From: Archivesica marissinica
Lineage: Eukaryota; Mollusca; Bivalvia; Venerida; Vesicomyidae
DNA: 64,000 nucleotides
Direction: 5' to 3'
Assembly: GCA_014843695.1 (NCBI GenBank)
Contig: CM026404.1
Coordinates: forward strand, 88,485,475 to 88,549,474
The first letter of the stretch is position 1. Each line of letters opens with the position of its first letter. The translations under genes were made by a program, and so were the position numbers. Positions 24,468 through 35,820 of this stretch are shown here, piece after piece. The notes below the pieces were generated by a model that did no database searches, was not told the origin of the DNA, and saw only the letters and a program-made list of their open reading frames with translations.

Positions 24468-24697
24468 GGACGTCGTGAATAGCGCAGTGAATGTACGTTC
24501 GCTTCAGGTGCGAAAGTTTGATCCCGCTGGAGCCGTTGCGAATGTGTCTTTAGGAAAGGCATTTAAATTCCACGTTGTCTCTTCTCTCTCCCTTGTGGCG
24601 ATGGATTCCATTAGGAATGAGGTCTCGAGAGTGATTAATATAAGTTGTAAGAACTTGTTTCGCAATTGAGCTAAAATAAATGTGTATAAACTATATG
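24468..24697 (+). mobile_element. SINE2 copy with target duplication
   Basis: Flanked by TATACATGT at 24459-24467 and 24698-24706, a 9-bp target-site duplication. The head GTGAATAGCGCAGTGAATG is followed by an anticodon arm with TTCAGGT in the loop (CAG, Leu-like). The body is complete and the tail is AGCTAAAATAAATGTGTATA. Confidence 0.88.
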
Positions 24698-24984
24698 TAT
24701 ACATGTATAAGTAACTGTACATGCATGTGACATAGCTCAAACATGGCCGCATGTTAACCCGTTACTCCTCATAAACTCCATACAACACTTGCTACTTACA
24801 TATAACCACAGTTCCACAGTGCTATCCCATTTGATATTGAGTATATAGTATGGTGTGCCTATTGCTTATCAACAGTGTGGAGATACAGTTACTAGAGGTA
24901 GATGATCATGTAATGAAATTGTGTCCTATGAAATTATGCTATAGTGGTAACGGTAATGTTCAGCAAAGATCTTCATTCTCTGGA

Positions 24985-25743
24985 TGTTACGAAATATATA
25001 TACAGATCATGTTACATTATATACAGATCATGTTACATTATATACTGATCATGTTACGTAATATATATACAGATCATGTTACATTATATACTGATCATGT
25101 TACGAAATATATATACAGATCATGTTACATATTATATATATATACTGATCATGTTACATTATATACAGATCATGTTACATTATATACAGATCATGTTACA
25201 TTATATACAGATCATGTTACATTATATATATATATACTGATCATGTTACATTATATATACTGATCATGTTACATTATATACAGATCATGTTACATTATAT
25301 ACAGATCATGTTACAATATATATATATATATACTGAGCATGTTACATTATATATATACTGATCATGTTACATTATATATATATACAGATCATGTTACATT
25401 ATATATATACTGATCATGTTACATTATATATATACTGATCATGTTACATTATATATATACTGATCATGTTACATTATATATATACTGATCATGTTACATT
25501 ATATGCTGGTCATGTTACATTATATATATACTGATCATGTTACATTATATATATACTGATCATGTTACATTATATATATACTGATCATGTTACATTATAT
25601 ATATACTGATCATGTTACATTATATATATACTGATCATGTTACATTATATATATACTGATCATGTTACATTATATACTGATCATGTTACATTATATACTG
25701 ATCATGTTACATTATATACAGATCATGTTACATTATATATATT
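24985..25743. repeat. TGATCATGTTACATTATATA minisatellite
   Basis: About 32 copies of a 20- to 29-bp unit made of ATACTGATCATGTTACATTA plus a variable (TA)n spacer. CAGATCATG and CTGATCATG forms alternate in blocks. Confidence 0.95.
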
Positions 25744-26571
25744 CTAGTGCTACAGTCCCATTAGCTCAAAATTAAAACAGGCAAAAAAGAAACGAAATTG
25801 TGTCATTCTATCAGATGATCTCAATTTACAGACTGAGTTTTGGCTGTACTTTTTATTGTATATAACCAAAATAGGCCGCTTATAATTCATTCCACCAGAA
25901 TAAGTATGGGTATACAGGCATGGGATACATGTGTATAGTCGGGAGAGGATTCAACAACCTTTGTTAGCCATTATTTACATACACTTATAGAACTGTAGTG
26001 CACCTTTATTGATACAAGTATCATAGGATTATAGACAATTGTTGGATGAACCCGAAACCGAGTGCAAGGAATGCTTATCTCATTAGACAACAGTTACCCG
26101 CTTTCAACACATGAATGCTGAATATGTGTGTGGCCCCGTAAGGTCAACCTGCAGTAAATGTACTAGTAGTAACTGCCATTTAAAGATGACCTGAATATAT
26201 GTTTAACCCTAGGTTCGCTGGAGGCGAGGGTAAATAAGCTCAATCAACATCATTTTTTTAAAAAAAGAATTTGTTTTTATGTTGTACATTGAATTCATAA
26301 AATCATAATGTTGTCATAATAATGATATGCCATAATGCAATGTGTCAGGATGTCACTATGGTTTATGGAGTACCATGCTGAATGAGTACCGTTTATTATG
26401 TATGACATGACACCCTGTAAGGCTATTAAGGTGCAGTACAAAGTAAAGCGGTCCTCTAGATAGGTGTATATATATATATCCAACATACAGGTATTTTAAA
26501 ATCATTTTGGGATTACTATGAACATAGTCTCAAGAATTTTGTTTGTTTATCTTAAAGGTCAATTTGAAACG
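25744..26571. other. unique DNA
   Basis: Nothing is recognised. Frames are short and there is a (TA)n run near 26468. Confidence 0.4.
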
Positions 26572-26692
26572 TATTTCTATTTTCCTCCGTATTTCTATTT
26601 TATATTTCCTCCGTATTTCTATTTCTATTTTTCCTCCATATTTCTATTTTATTTTTCCTCCATATTTCTATTTTATTTTTCCTCCATACCAC
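26572..26692. repeat. TTTCCTCC(A/G)TATTTCTAT minisatellite
   Basis: About six copies of a pyrimidine-rich unit of 17-24 bp on the plus strand, CCTCCATATTTCTATTTTAT. Confidence 0.85.
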
Positions 26693-26927
26693 TTAAGAAG
26701 ACTCAACATAATACTTGGTATATGGGTCATCTCTCACAACAAGAACATCTAAATTGATCTAAAGATTCCTGAAACTGACCTCTACCAACTTCAACTACGT
26801 CACTGTTTCGGGTGGGGGGTACTGGTCAAATTCTAGAAATAATTCTTCAAACTATATCTTCTTCAATTAATGATCACAATTTAACAAAACTTCGCCTATC
26901 TATCATTTAATTGTTTCGGATAACCAG
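26693..26927. other. unique DNA, candidate intron end
   Basis: It ends in a moderately pyrimidine-rich stretch and AACCAG before the exon candidate at 26928. No array is present. Confidence 0.4.
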
Positions 26928-27000
26928 GCCAACGGTGCAAATTAAAGTCTGGAAAGAACACCTCTTTGATAAGAATGGACAACTAATGATGACCTACGAA
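26928..27000 (+). CDS. candidate internal exon, unknown protein
   Basis: The product is not recognised. Seen: one leftover base then 24 sense codons ending exactly at GAA followed by GTATGT (27001-27006), a strong donor. The acceptor AACCAG is weaker. The peptide includes PTVQIKVWKEHLFDKNGQ, a balanced mix of charged and hydrophobic residues. The entry phase matches an exit at 10964 from the candidate exon at 10799, which is expected by chance in one of three cases. The stretch is short enough to be open by chance, so the donor and composition are the main support. Confidence 0.3.
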
Positions 27001-27430
27001 GTATGTACTAATTGATTATTTAACAAACTAGGTCACAAGGTCAAATTAAGAACAGCATACGTGACCTGAATCACCAAACTGATTGTGTGTGGATCCTCGG
27101 GATATGGTGACTACACCTAGTAACGTATGGTTTGTGAGACTCGCCAGGAATGAGCAAGTGCTGCATGCATAGACAGTTAGTTCCGTCTTCAAACTGCAAT
27201 TGTCGATACTTCAGGGCACATGTTTTAACAATACCCCTTTGTGATGCCCAAATGTACCACTACTGGCATAGAGAGCCCCCACTTCATACAGCATGGCTCC
27301 CGGGGCTGGAGAGAACGACGCGGTTCATCCTCGATGTCATGAATGCGGGCTTGGGGGGGGGGAAGAAACCAATATTGCACGAGGTCGTTTCATAATAGCG
27401 TTGAAAGAAATTTGTATTAACTAAAAGAGA
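27001..27430. other. unique DNA
   Basis: A frame of 81 codons (27150-27395) has no recognisable domain and ends near a G run at 27353. Not called. Confidence 0.35.
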
Positions 27431-28110
27431 CTAGCACTGTTAACCTGATCAAGCCCACCCGGCATGACAAGCTAGCACTGTTAACCTGCTCAAACCCACC
27501 TGTCATGCCCCGGCATGAGAAGCTAGGAATGTTAACCTGCTTAAACCCACCCGGCATGAGAAGCTAGGAATGTTAACCTGCTCAAACCCACCTGTCATGC
27601 CCCGACATGAGAAGCTAGCAATGTTAACCTGCTCAAACCCACCTGCCATGCCCCGGCATGAGAAGCTAGCAATGTTAACCTGATCAAACCCACCCGGCAT
27701 GAGAAGCTAACACTGTTAACCTGCTCAAACCCACCTGCCATACCCCGGCATGAGAAGCTAGCACTGTTAACCTGCTCAAACCCACCTGCCATGCCCCGGC
27801 ATGAGAAGCTAGCACTGTTAACCTGCTCAAACCCACCCGGCATGAGAAGCTAGCACTGTTAACCTGCTCAAACCCACCTGACATGCCCCGGCATGAGAAG
27901 CTAGCACTGTTAACCTGCTCAAACCCACCTGACATGCCCCGGCATGAGAAGCTAGCACTGTTAACCTGCTCAAACCCACCTGACATGCCCCGGCATGAGA
28001 AGCTAGCACTGTTAACCTGCTCAAACCCACCTGACATGCCCCGGCATGAGAAGCTAGCACTGTTAACCTGCTCAAACCCACCTGACATGCCCCGGCATGA
28101 GAAGCTAGCC
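27431..28110. repeat. 51/41-bp minisatellite
   Basis: About 14 units containing GGCATGAGAAGCTAGCACTG, TTAACCTGCTCAAACCCACC and, in the long form, TGACATGCCCC. A 10-bp segment is absent from the short 41-bp units. The 51-bp period leaves frames open on both strands. These are judged repeat-derived. Confidence 0.96.
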
Positions 28111-28166
28111 GGTATCGTTTAATGAAGTATCCCGGGAATTGCTATTATTATATGTCTTCAACTTAG

Positions 28167-28336
28167 GTCAATCTGTCAAAAGAAACTACGTGACTAATTC
28201 AAGGTATGATCGTAAAACACTGTATCAATTATATATTGGACACATAACCGGTTTGAAACTCGCCAAGGCGGTGTCACCTGACCATATCAAATTACTCGGA
28301 AGCGTGTATTTCGTGTACACACTAATTATGCGTTAA
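28167..28336 (+). CDS. candidate exon or chance frame, unknown protein
   Basis: A pyrimidine-rich tract and CAACTTAG end at 28166. From there a frame runs 55 codons (after two leftover bases) to TAA at 28334-28336. It includes YVTNSRYDRKTLYQLYIGHI and then GLKLAKAVSPDHIKLLG. A strong donor-like CAAGGTATGA lies inside at 28201-28210, which would reduce the exon to 37 nt. The composition is protein-like, but the frame length is within chance expectation and no family is recognised. Confidence 0.22.
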
Positions 28337-28450
28337 TGAATGGCATCCACTGAAGGGGACGTGTTATGTTGATGACGTCTATTTACAGTTATTGTAAGAC
28401 GACATGTCGGTGTCGGAGCGTTTACGGTCGTTGACTTCAAATCGCTTGCT

Positions 28451-28685
28451 CAGTGGAAGTCGTGATAGCGCAGTGGATGAGCGTTCGGTTCAGGTGCGAA
28501 CGGTCCGGAGTTCGAGTCCCGCTGGAGCCGTTACGATTGTGCCCTTAGGCAAGGTATTTAAATTCCACGTTGCCTCTTCTCTCCCTCGTGGCGATGAATT
28601 CCATCAGGAATGAGGTCTCGAGAGTGATTAATATAAGTTGAAAGAACTTGTTTCGCAATCGAGCTAAAATTAATTTGTATAAACT
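28451..28685 (+). mobile_element. SINE2 copy with target duplication
   Basis: Flanked by AAATCGCTTGCT (28439-28450) and AAATCACTTGCT (28686-28697), a 12-bp duplication with one change. It is a complete head, body and tail, and the best-preserved family member together with 45375. B box: GAGTTCGAGTCCC. Confidence 0.9.
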
Positions 28686-28739
28686 AAATCACTTGCTTCT
28701 CGCCGCTGCTGGGTCGGATCCCACTGGAGTCCCGGAATT

Positions 28740-28885
28740 ATTTCATATGAGGAAGCTAGCCATCTGGATTGTCGGTGGTTCCCGCCCACGATTGAAATAC
28801 TGGTCGGAGGGGCACCCACGGTCTGCCTCCGTCAATAATAGCCACAGAGTGGCCATAGGACCTCAAGTGTTGGTACGACGTTAAC
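28740..28885 (+). mobile_element. unnamed repeat R1, partial
   Basis: It shares CTGGTCGGAGGGGCACCC, TCTGCCTCCGTCAATAAT and a GGTGGTTCCCGCCC-like start with the minus-strand piece at 45762-45892. It is diverged and 3' truncated here. The family is unknown; it may be a LINE 3' end or a SINE body. Confidence 0.55.
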
Positions 28886-28957
28886 ACCAACACAAGACGA
28901 CATGTCGATAACAACGCGTTGTGTTGTCGAAAAATAAGGACTGATATATAGTGTGTT

Positions 28958-29238
28958 TTTACGTTTATTTATCGTCGCTACCGGTTGCCCATATGAGCGA
29001 CGCCTCCTGAAGAGATTAGTCATTTTAGATTTTTGGAAGATAGTACAATGATACAGACAGAGACCCATTCCAGAATCTCCTCTGGTTCTTTTACGTGCAC
29101 GGTGTAAAGCACCGACACGAGACCTCGGTTTAACGTCCCATCTGAAAGACTTAATTTTAGTAGGGTCAGACGGAGGATCGAACCTGCGATCCCTGGATTA
29201 CCAGTCCAGCGTGTTATCACTGGACTACAGATCCGTTT
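28958..29238 (-). mobile_element. SINE1, near full length
   Basis: Tail at the left (ACGTTTATTTATCGTCGCTA) and head at the right, where the reverse strand starts ACGGATCTGTAGTCCAGTGA. The body is intact. It lies about 70 bp beyond R1. Confidence 0.87.
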
Positions 29239-29539
29239 GTTGATATATAGTGAGTGATGTCCGGATATTTATATAGCTTGGCGTCTTAAACCCTTACAAC
29301 ATAGCCAGAAGATTAGTTTTCTAAGATGATTAAAATACACATCATCTAGGTGAGGATTTTGGCCTATCGTAATCATTATAATGCACACGTTGTACAAGTA
29401 CGGTCACTATTCCAACTTGTCGACCAGAACAGATGTTTCGGTTCGCAAACGATGGTTCACGTAACTTATGAATGCAGTTTGAATGTTTTATGACCATTAT
29501 TATTAAGTGTGGTAAATGCTATGCAGAAAAGTGTAGCTA
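29239..29539. other. unique DNA
   Basis: Nothing is recognised. Confidence 0.4.
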
Positions 29540-29745
29540 ACCTCGACCTGGGATACAACCTCGGATCGGGGATACAACCTTGGACCGGGGGTGCAATCTC
29601 GGACAGGGGATACAACCCTCGGACCGGGGATACAACCTCGAGTCGGGGATACAATCTGGGATACAATCTAGGACCGGGGCTATAACCTCGACCTGGGATA
29701 CAACCTCGGACCGGGGATACAATCTCGAACAGGATATACAATGTG
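29540..29745. repeat. ~20-bp minisatellite
   Basis: About ten copies of a unit close to GGACCGGGGATACAACCTC, with AGTCGGGGATACAATC-type variants. The sequence is unusually GC-rich for the region. Confidence 0.9.
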
Positions 29746-30357
29746 TGATGTTCAGATTGATAGTCCATACTGTTGTCATAGCGTCACCCTGGGAAGTGAA
29801 CAGTTATGTTACAGGTTCAGTTTGCCCCAGTGACCACTTGTGTCACATCCATTACTGCGCGTGAATGTGTCGCATCCGACCTCACTGTAAAGGTTTCTGG
29901 GTCATGTAACATCATCGATGTACGTTACATGTTACCCACATGTCATGCATACATGTGAACGTATAATTATGTCGTTTACGTAATTAAAGGAATGTTTATG
30001 ACATGTACAGTTGCCCATATTTGTTACGTGACCATGTTAAATTAATTACTTAGGTGGTCATTTCGCTGTCGCTGTTACGTCACGCAGCGCGGGCCCGGTA
30101 ACGCAATCGATCATTAACTGTCCGCCTCATTGAATTTGACATGTTTTAATTAATACATATATCGATATAATGACACATTTATTCGCAGTTATGACTATAA
30201 TTTAATGAGCTTGATGCTGGTAATATTTGTAATATACAAACATAATAAACGTGAAGGTTGTCTATTTACCTATCAAGTTTTACAATAACATGAATATTGT
30301 CTATTTACATTGAGCCGGGAGTCGGAGCACTGTTGCCCAGTTTCCCACAGTCATATA
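29746..30357. other. unique DNA
   Basis: It contains several short inverted words (TGTTACATGT/ACATGTAACA near 29900-29940) but no recognised element. Confidence 0.4.
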
Positions 30358-30602
30358 AAGGTTGTCCGATTAGCGCAGTGGTTAACGCGCTCGCTTCTCA
30401 CCAATGCGACCCGGGTTCGATCCTCGGACCGGGAAGTATGTGAGATGGTACGATGGTCGCCAGATCGGACAGGTGGGTTTTCTCCGGGTACTCCGGTTTC
30501 CTCCCACATGAATGACCACATATACGCTTTCATTCGAGCCAACGAGAGTGATTAATATAAGTTGTTAAAACTTGCTTCACAATCGTTGTAAAATAAATAA
30601 AG
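30358..30602 (+). mobile_element. SINE3 copy
   Basis: The best-preserved SINE3: GTCCGATTAGCGCAGTGGTT, ACCCGGGTTCGATCC (B box), GTGGGTTTTCTCCGGGTACT, and tail GATTAATATAAGTTGTTAAA then AAAATAAATAAAG. Confidence 0.88.
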
Positions 30603-30721
30603 TTAAAAAAATATATAATGATATGAACTAGATTGGGAATTGGTCACAGCCCTATATATATATATATAATAAGTTAATTACCAATGTAATACAATGCGAA
30701 CCGGCTGTGTTTCTGTGTTTA

Positions 30722-31002
30722 TATTACGTTTATTTATCGTCGCTACCGGTTGCCCATATGAGCGACGCCTCCTGAAGAGATTAGTCATTTTAGATTTTGG
30801 AGGATAGTGCAATGATACAGACCAATTCCAGAATATCCTCTGGTTTTTTTACGAGCACGGTGTAAAATACCGACACGTGACCTCGGTTTAACGTCCCATC
30901 TGAAATACTTAATTTTATTAGGGTCAGACGGGGGGGGTCGAACCTGCGATCCCTGGATTACCAGTCCAGCGTGTTACCACTGGACTACAGATCCGTCTGT
31001 GT
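30722..31002 (-). mobile_element. SINE1, near full length
   Basis: The minus-strand head starts CAGACGGATCTGTAGTCCAG. It has anticodon loop CTGGTAA (GGT) and tail ACGATAAATAAACGTAA. A run of seven G at 30930 disturbs the T-arm side. Confidence 0.87.
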
Positions 31003-31385
31003 TTCGTTAACTGAGTCGATAACAACACAGTTAAATGATTGGTGTTCCTGTTTATAGATAGTAAACGTTTTAGCATGCCTACGGTCCACAACTTGCGACT
31101 CGAAAATAGTACGATACCACTTCAGCCCAAAGCTATGAACATTACTTCATGTACGTAATTTGTCAACATCCAGAAACCGCACTCTGTCAAATGATTGTGT
31201 TGACTGTTTATCCTTTACTTACTGTAAGCGAACATCAAATCATTCGTTGTACAAGTATATGTTTGCGTTATAAAAAGCGGTTAAAATAATCCATTAGTTT
31301 TGGAAAAAAGGAATGATGGAGCAAAAAAGGGGTCGATCGGTATGTTGATAACATGTTTTGGTTTGATGTCGTGGATTCTCGACTA
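31003..31385. other. unique DNA
   Basis: Nothing is recognised. Confidence 0.4.
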
Positions 31386-33885
31386 ACTAAACCTCGCAAT
31401 GTGGATAACACGAACACACTAAACCTCGCAATATGGATAACACACTAAACCTCGCAATATGGATAACACGAACATACTAAACCTCGCAATATGGATAACA
31501 CACTAAACCTCGCAATATGGATAACACACTAAACCTCGCAATATGGATAACACACTAAACCTCGCAATATGGATAACACGATCATACTAAACCTCGCAAT
31601 ATGGATAACACGATCATACTAAACCTCGCAATATGGATAACACGAACACACTAAACCTCGCAATATGGATAACACGATCATACTAAACCTCGCAATGTGG
31701 ATAACACGATCATACTAAACCTCGCAATATGGATAACACGATCCTACTAAACCTCGCAATATGGATAACACGAACACACTAAACCTCACAATATGGATAA
31801 CATACTAAACCTCGCAATATGGATAACACGATCATACTAAACCTCGCAATATGGATAACACGAACATACTAAACCTCGCAATATGGATAACACGATCATA
31901 CTAAACCTCGCAATATGGATAACACACTAAACCTCGCAATGTGGATAACACACTAAACCTCGCAATATGGATAACACGAACATACTAAACCTCGCAATAT
32001 GGATAACACGAACACACTAAACCTCGCAATGTGGATAACACGATCATACTAAACCTCGCAATATGGATAACACGAACACACTAAACCTCGCAATGTGGAT
32101 AACACGATCATACTAAACCTCGCAATATGGATAACACGAACATACTAAACCTCGCAATATGGATAACACGAACATACTAAACCTCGCAATATGGATAACA
32201 CGAACACACTAAACCTCGCAATGTGGATAACACGATCATACTAAACCTCGCAATATGGATAACACGAACACACTAAACCTCGCAATGTGGATAACACGAT
32301 CATACTAAACCTCGCAATATGGATAACACGAACACACTAAACCTCGCAATGTGGATAACACGAACATACTAAAACTCGCAATATGGATAACACGATCATA
32401 CTAAACCTCGCAATATGGATAACATACTAAACCTCGCAATATGGATAACACGATCATACTAAACCTCGCAATATGGATAACATACTAAACCTCGCAATAT
32501 GGATAACACACTAAACCTCGCAATATGGATAACACGATCATACTAAACCTCGCAATATGGATAACACACTAAACCTCGCAATATGGATAACACGATCATA
32601 CTAAACCTCGCAATATGGATAACACGAACATACTAAACCTCGCAATATGGATAACATACTAAACCTCGCAATATGGATAACACGAACATACTAAACCTCG
32701 CAATATGGATAACATACTAAACCTCGCAATATGGATAACACGATCATACTAAACCTCGCAATATGGATAACACGAACACACTAAACCTCGCAATATGGAT
32801 AACACGAACACACTAAACCTCGCAATATGGATAACACGAACATACTAAACCTCGCAATATGGATAACACGAACATACTAAACCTCGCAATATGGATAACA
32901 CGAACACACTAAACCTCGCAATGTGGATAACACGATCATACTAAACCTCGCAATATGGATAACACGATCATACTAAACCTCGCAATGTGGATACCACGAT
33001 TATACTAAACCTCGCAATATGGATAACACGAACACACTAAACCTCGCAATATGGATAACACGATCATACTAAACCTCGCAATATGGATAACACGATCATA
33101 CTAAACCTCGCAATATGGATAACACGATCATACTAAACCTCGCAATATGGATAACACGATCATACTAAACCTCGCAATGTGGATAACACGATTATACTAA
33201 ACCTCGCAATATGGATAACACGAACACACTAAACCTCGCAATATGGATAACACGATCATACTAAACCTCGCAATATGGATAACACGATCATACTAAACCT
33301 CGCAATGTGGATAACACGATCATACTAAACCTCGCAATATGGATAACACACTAAACCTCGCAATATGGATAACACGAACACACTAAACCTCGCAATATGG
33401 ATAACACACTAAACCTCGCAATATGGATAACACGATCATACTAAACCTCGCAATGTGGATAACACGAACACACTAAACCTCGCAATATGGATAACACGAA
33501 CATACTAAACCTCGCAATGTGGATAACACGAACACACTAAACCTCGCAATATGGATAACACGAACATACTAAACCTCGCAATATGGATAACACGAACACA
33601 CTAAACCTCGCAATGTGGATAACACGAACACACTAAACCTCGCAATATGGATAACACGAACACACTAAACCTCACAATATGGATAACACGATCATACTAA
33701 ACCTCGCAATATGGATAACACACTAAACCTCGCAATATGGATAACACGAACATACTAAACCTCACAATGTGGATAACACGATCATACTAAACCTCGCAAT
33801 ATGGATAACACGATCATACTAAACCTCGCAATATGGATAACACGATCATGCTAAACCTCGCAATGTGGATAACACGATCATACTA
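31386..33885. repeat. 32/26-bp satellite
   Basis: About 80 units of ACTAAACCTCGCAATATGGA plus TAACACGATCAT. The 26-bp form lacks the GATCAT/GAACAC segment. AATATGG/AATGTGG and GATCAT/GAACAC variants are mixed, with some blocks of identical order. It runs directly into the next satellite. Confidence 0.97.
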
Positions 33886-35796
33886 CTTCCCTGATTGTTC
33901 TACTTCCCCGATTGTTCTACCTCCCTGATTGTTCTACTTCCCTGATTGTTCTACCTCCCTGATTGTTCTACTTCCCCGATTGTTCTACCTCCCCGATTGT
34001 TCTATCTCCCTGATTGTTCTACTTCCCCGATTGTTCTACCTCCCTGATTGTTCTACCTTCCTGATTGTTCTACCTCCCTGATTGTTCTACCTCCCTGATT
34101 GTTCTACCTCCCTGATTGTTCTACTTCCCTGATTGTTCTACTTCCCCGATTGTTCTACCTCCCCGATTGTTCTACCTCCCTAATTGTTCTACCTCCCTGA
34201 TTGTTCTACCTCCCTGCTTGTTCTACCTCCCTGATTGTTCTACTTCCCTGATTGTTCTACCTCCCTGCTTGTTCTACCTCCCTGATTGTTCTACTTCCCT
34301 GATTGTTCTACCTCCCTGATTGTTCTACGTTCCCGATTGTTCTACCTCCCTGATTGTTCTACCTCCCTGATTGTTCTACCTCCTGATTGTTCTACTTCCC
34401 TGAATGTTCTACCTCCTGATTGTTCTACTTCCCTGATTGTTCTACCTCCCTGCTTGTTCTACCTCCCTGATTGTTCTACCTCCTGATTGTTCTACCTCCC
34501 TGATTGTTCTACCTCCTGATTGTTCTACTTCCCTGATTGTTCTACCTCCCTGATTGTTCTACCTCCTGATTGTTCTACTTCCCTGATTGTTCTACCTCCC
34601 TGATTGTTCTACCTCCTGATTGTTCTACTTCCCTGATTGTTCTACCTCCCTGATTGTTCTACCTCCCTGATTGTTCTACTTCCCTGATTGTTCTAACTCC
34701 TGATTGTTCTAGCTCCCTGATTGTTCTACCTCCCTGATTGTTCTACCTCCCTGATTGTTCTACCTCCTGATTGTTCTACTTCCCTGATTGTTCTACCTCC
34801 CTGATTGTTCTACCTCCCTGATTGTTCTACCTCCCCGATTGTTATACCTCCCTGATTGTTCTACCTCCCTGATTGTTCTACCTCCCCGATTGTTCATGAT
34901 TGTTCTACCTCCCCGATTGTTCTACCTCCCCGATTGTTCTACCTCCCTGATTGTTCTACCTCCCTGATTGTTCTACCTCCCCGATTGTTCTACCTCCCTG
35001 ATTGTTCTACCTCCCTGATTGTTCTACCGCCCCGATTGTTCATGATTGTTCTACCTCCCCGATTGTTCTAACTCCCCGATTGTTCTACCTCCCTGATTGT
35101 TCTACTTCCCCGATTGTTCTACGTCCCTGATTGTTCTACTTCCCCGATTGTTCTACCTCCCTGATTGTTCTACCTCCCTGATTGTTCTAACTCCCCGATT
35201 GTTCTATCTCCCTGATTGTTCTACTTCCCCGATTGTTCTACCTCCCTGATTGTTCTACCTCCCTGATTGTTCTACCTCCCCGATTGTTCTACCTCCCTGA
35301 TTGTTCTACCTCCCTGATTGTTCTACCTCCCCGATTGTTCTACCTCCCTGATTGTTCTACCTCCCTGATTGTTCTAACTCCCCGATTGTTCTATCTCCCT
35401 GATTGTTCTACTTCCCCGATTGTTCTACCTCCCTGATTGTTCTACCTCCCTGATTGTTCTACTTCCCTGATTGTTCTACCTCCCTGATTGTTCTACTTCC
35501 CCGATTGTTCTACCTCCCCGATTGTTCTACCTCCCCGATTGTTCTAACTCCCCGATTGTTCTACCTCCCCGATTGTTCTACCTCCCCGATTGTTCTACCT
35601 CCCTGATTGTTCTACCTCCCTGATTGTTCTACCTCCCCGATTGTTCTATCTCCCTGATTGTTCTACTTCCCCGATTGTTCTACCTCCCTGATTGTTCTAC
35701 CTCCCTGATTGTTCTACCTCCCCGATTGTTCTACCTCCCTGATTGTTCTACCTCCCTGGTTGTTCTACTTCCCCGATTGTTCTACTTCCCTGATTG
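33886..35796. repeat. 17-bp satellite
   Basis: About 112 units of TTCTACCTCCCTGATTG. Variants are CTTCC/CTCC, CTGATTG/CCGATTG and a 16-bp unit missing one C. Because 17 is not a multiple of three, frames rotate, and the open frames rich in FYLPDCSTS come from the repeat. Confidence 0.97.
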
Positions 35797-35820
35797 CGTA
35801 TGTACATTTATTTGATTTAA

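Noticed and set aside
27684..28122. Overlapping frames on both strands in the 51-bp array
   Set aside because: The period is a multiple of three and the frames overlap each other. There is no start or splice context.
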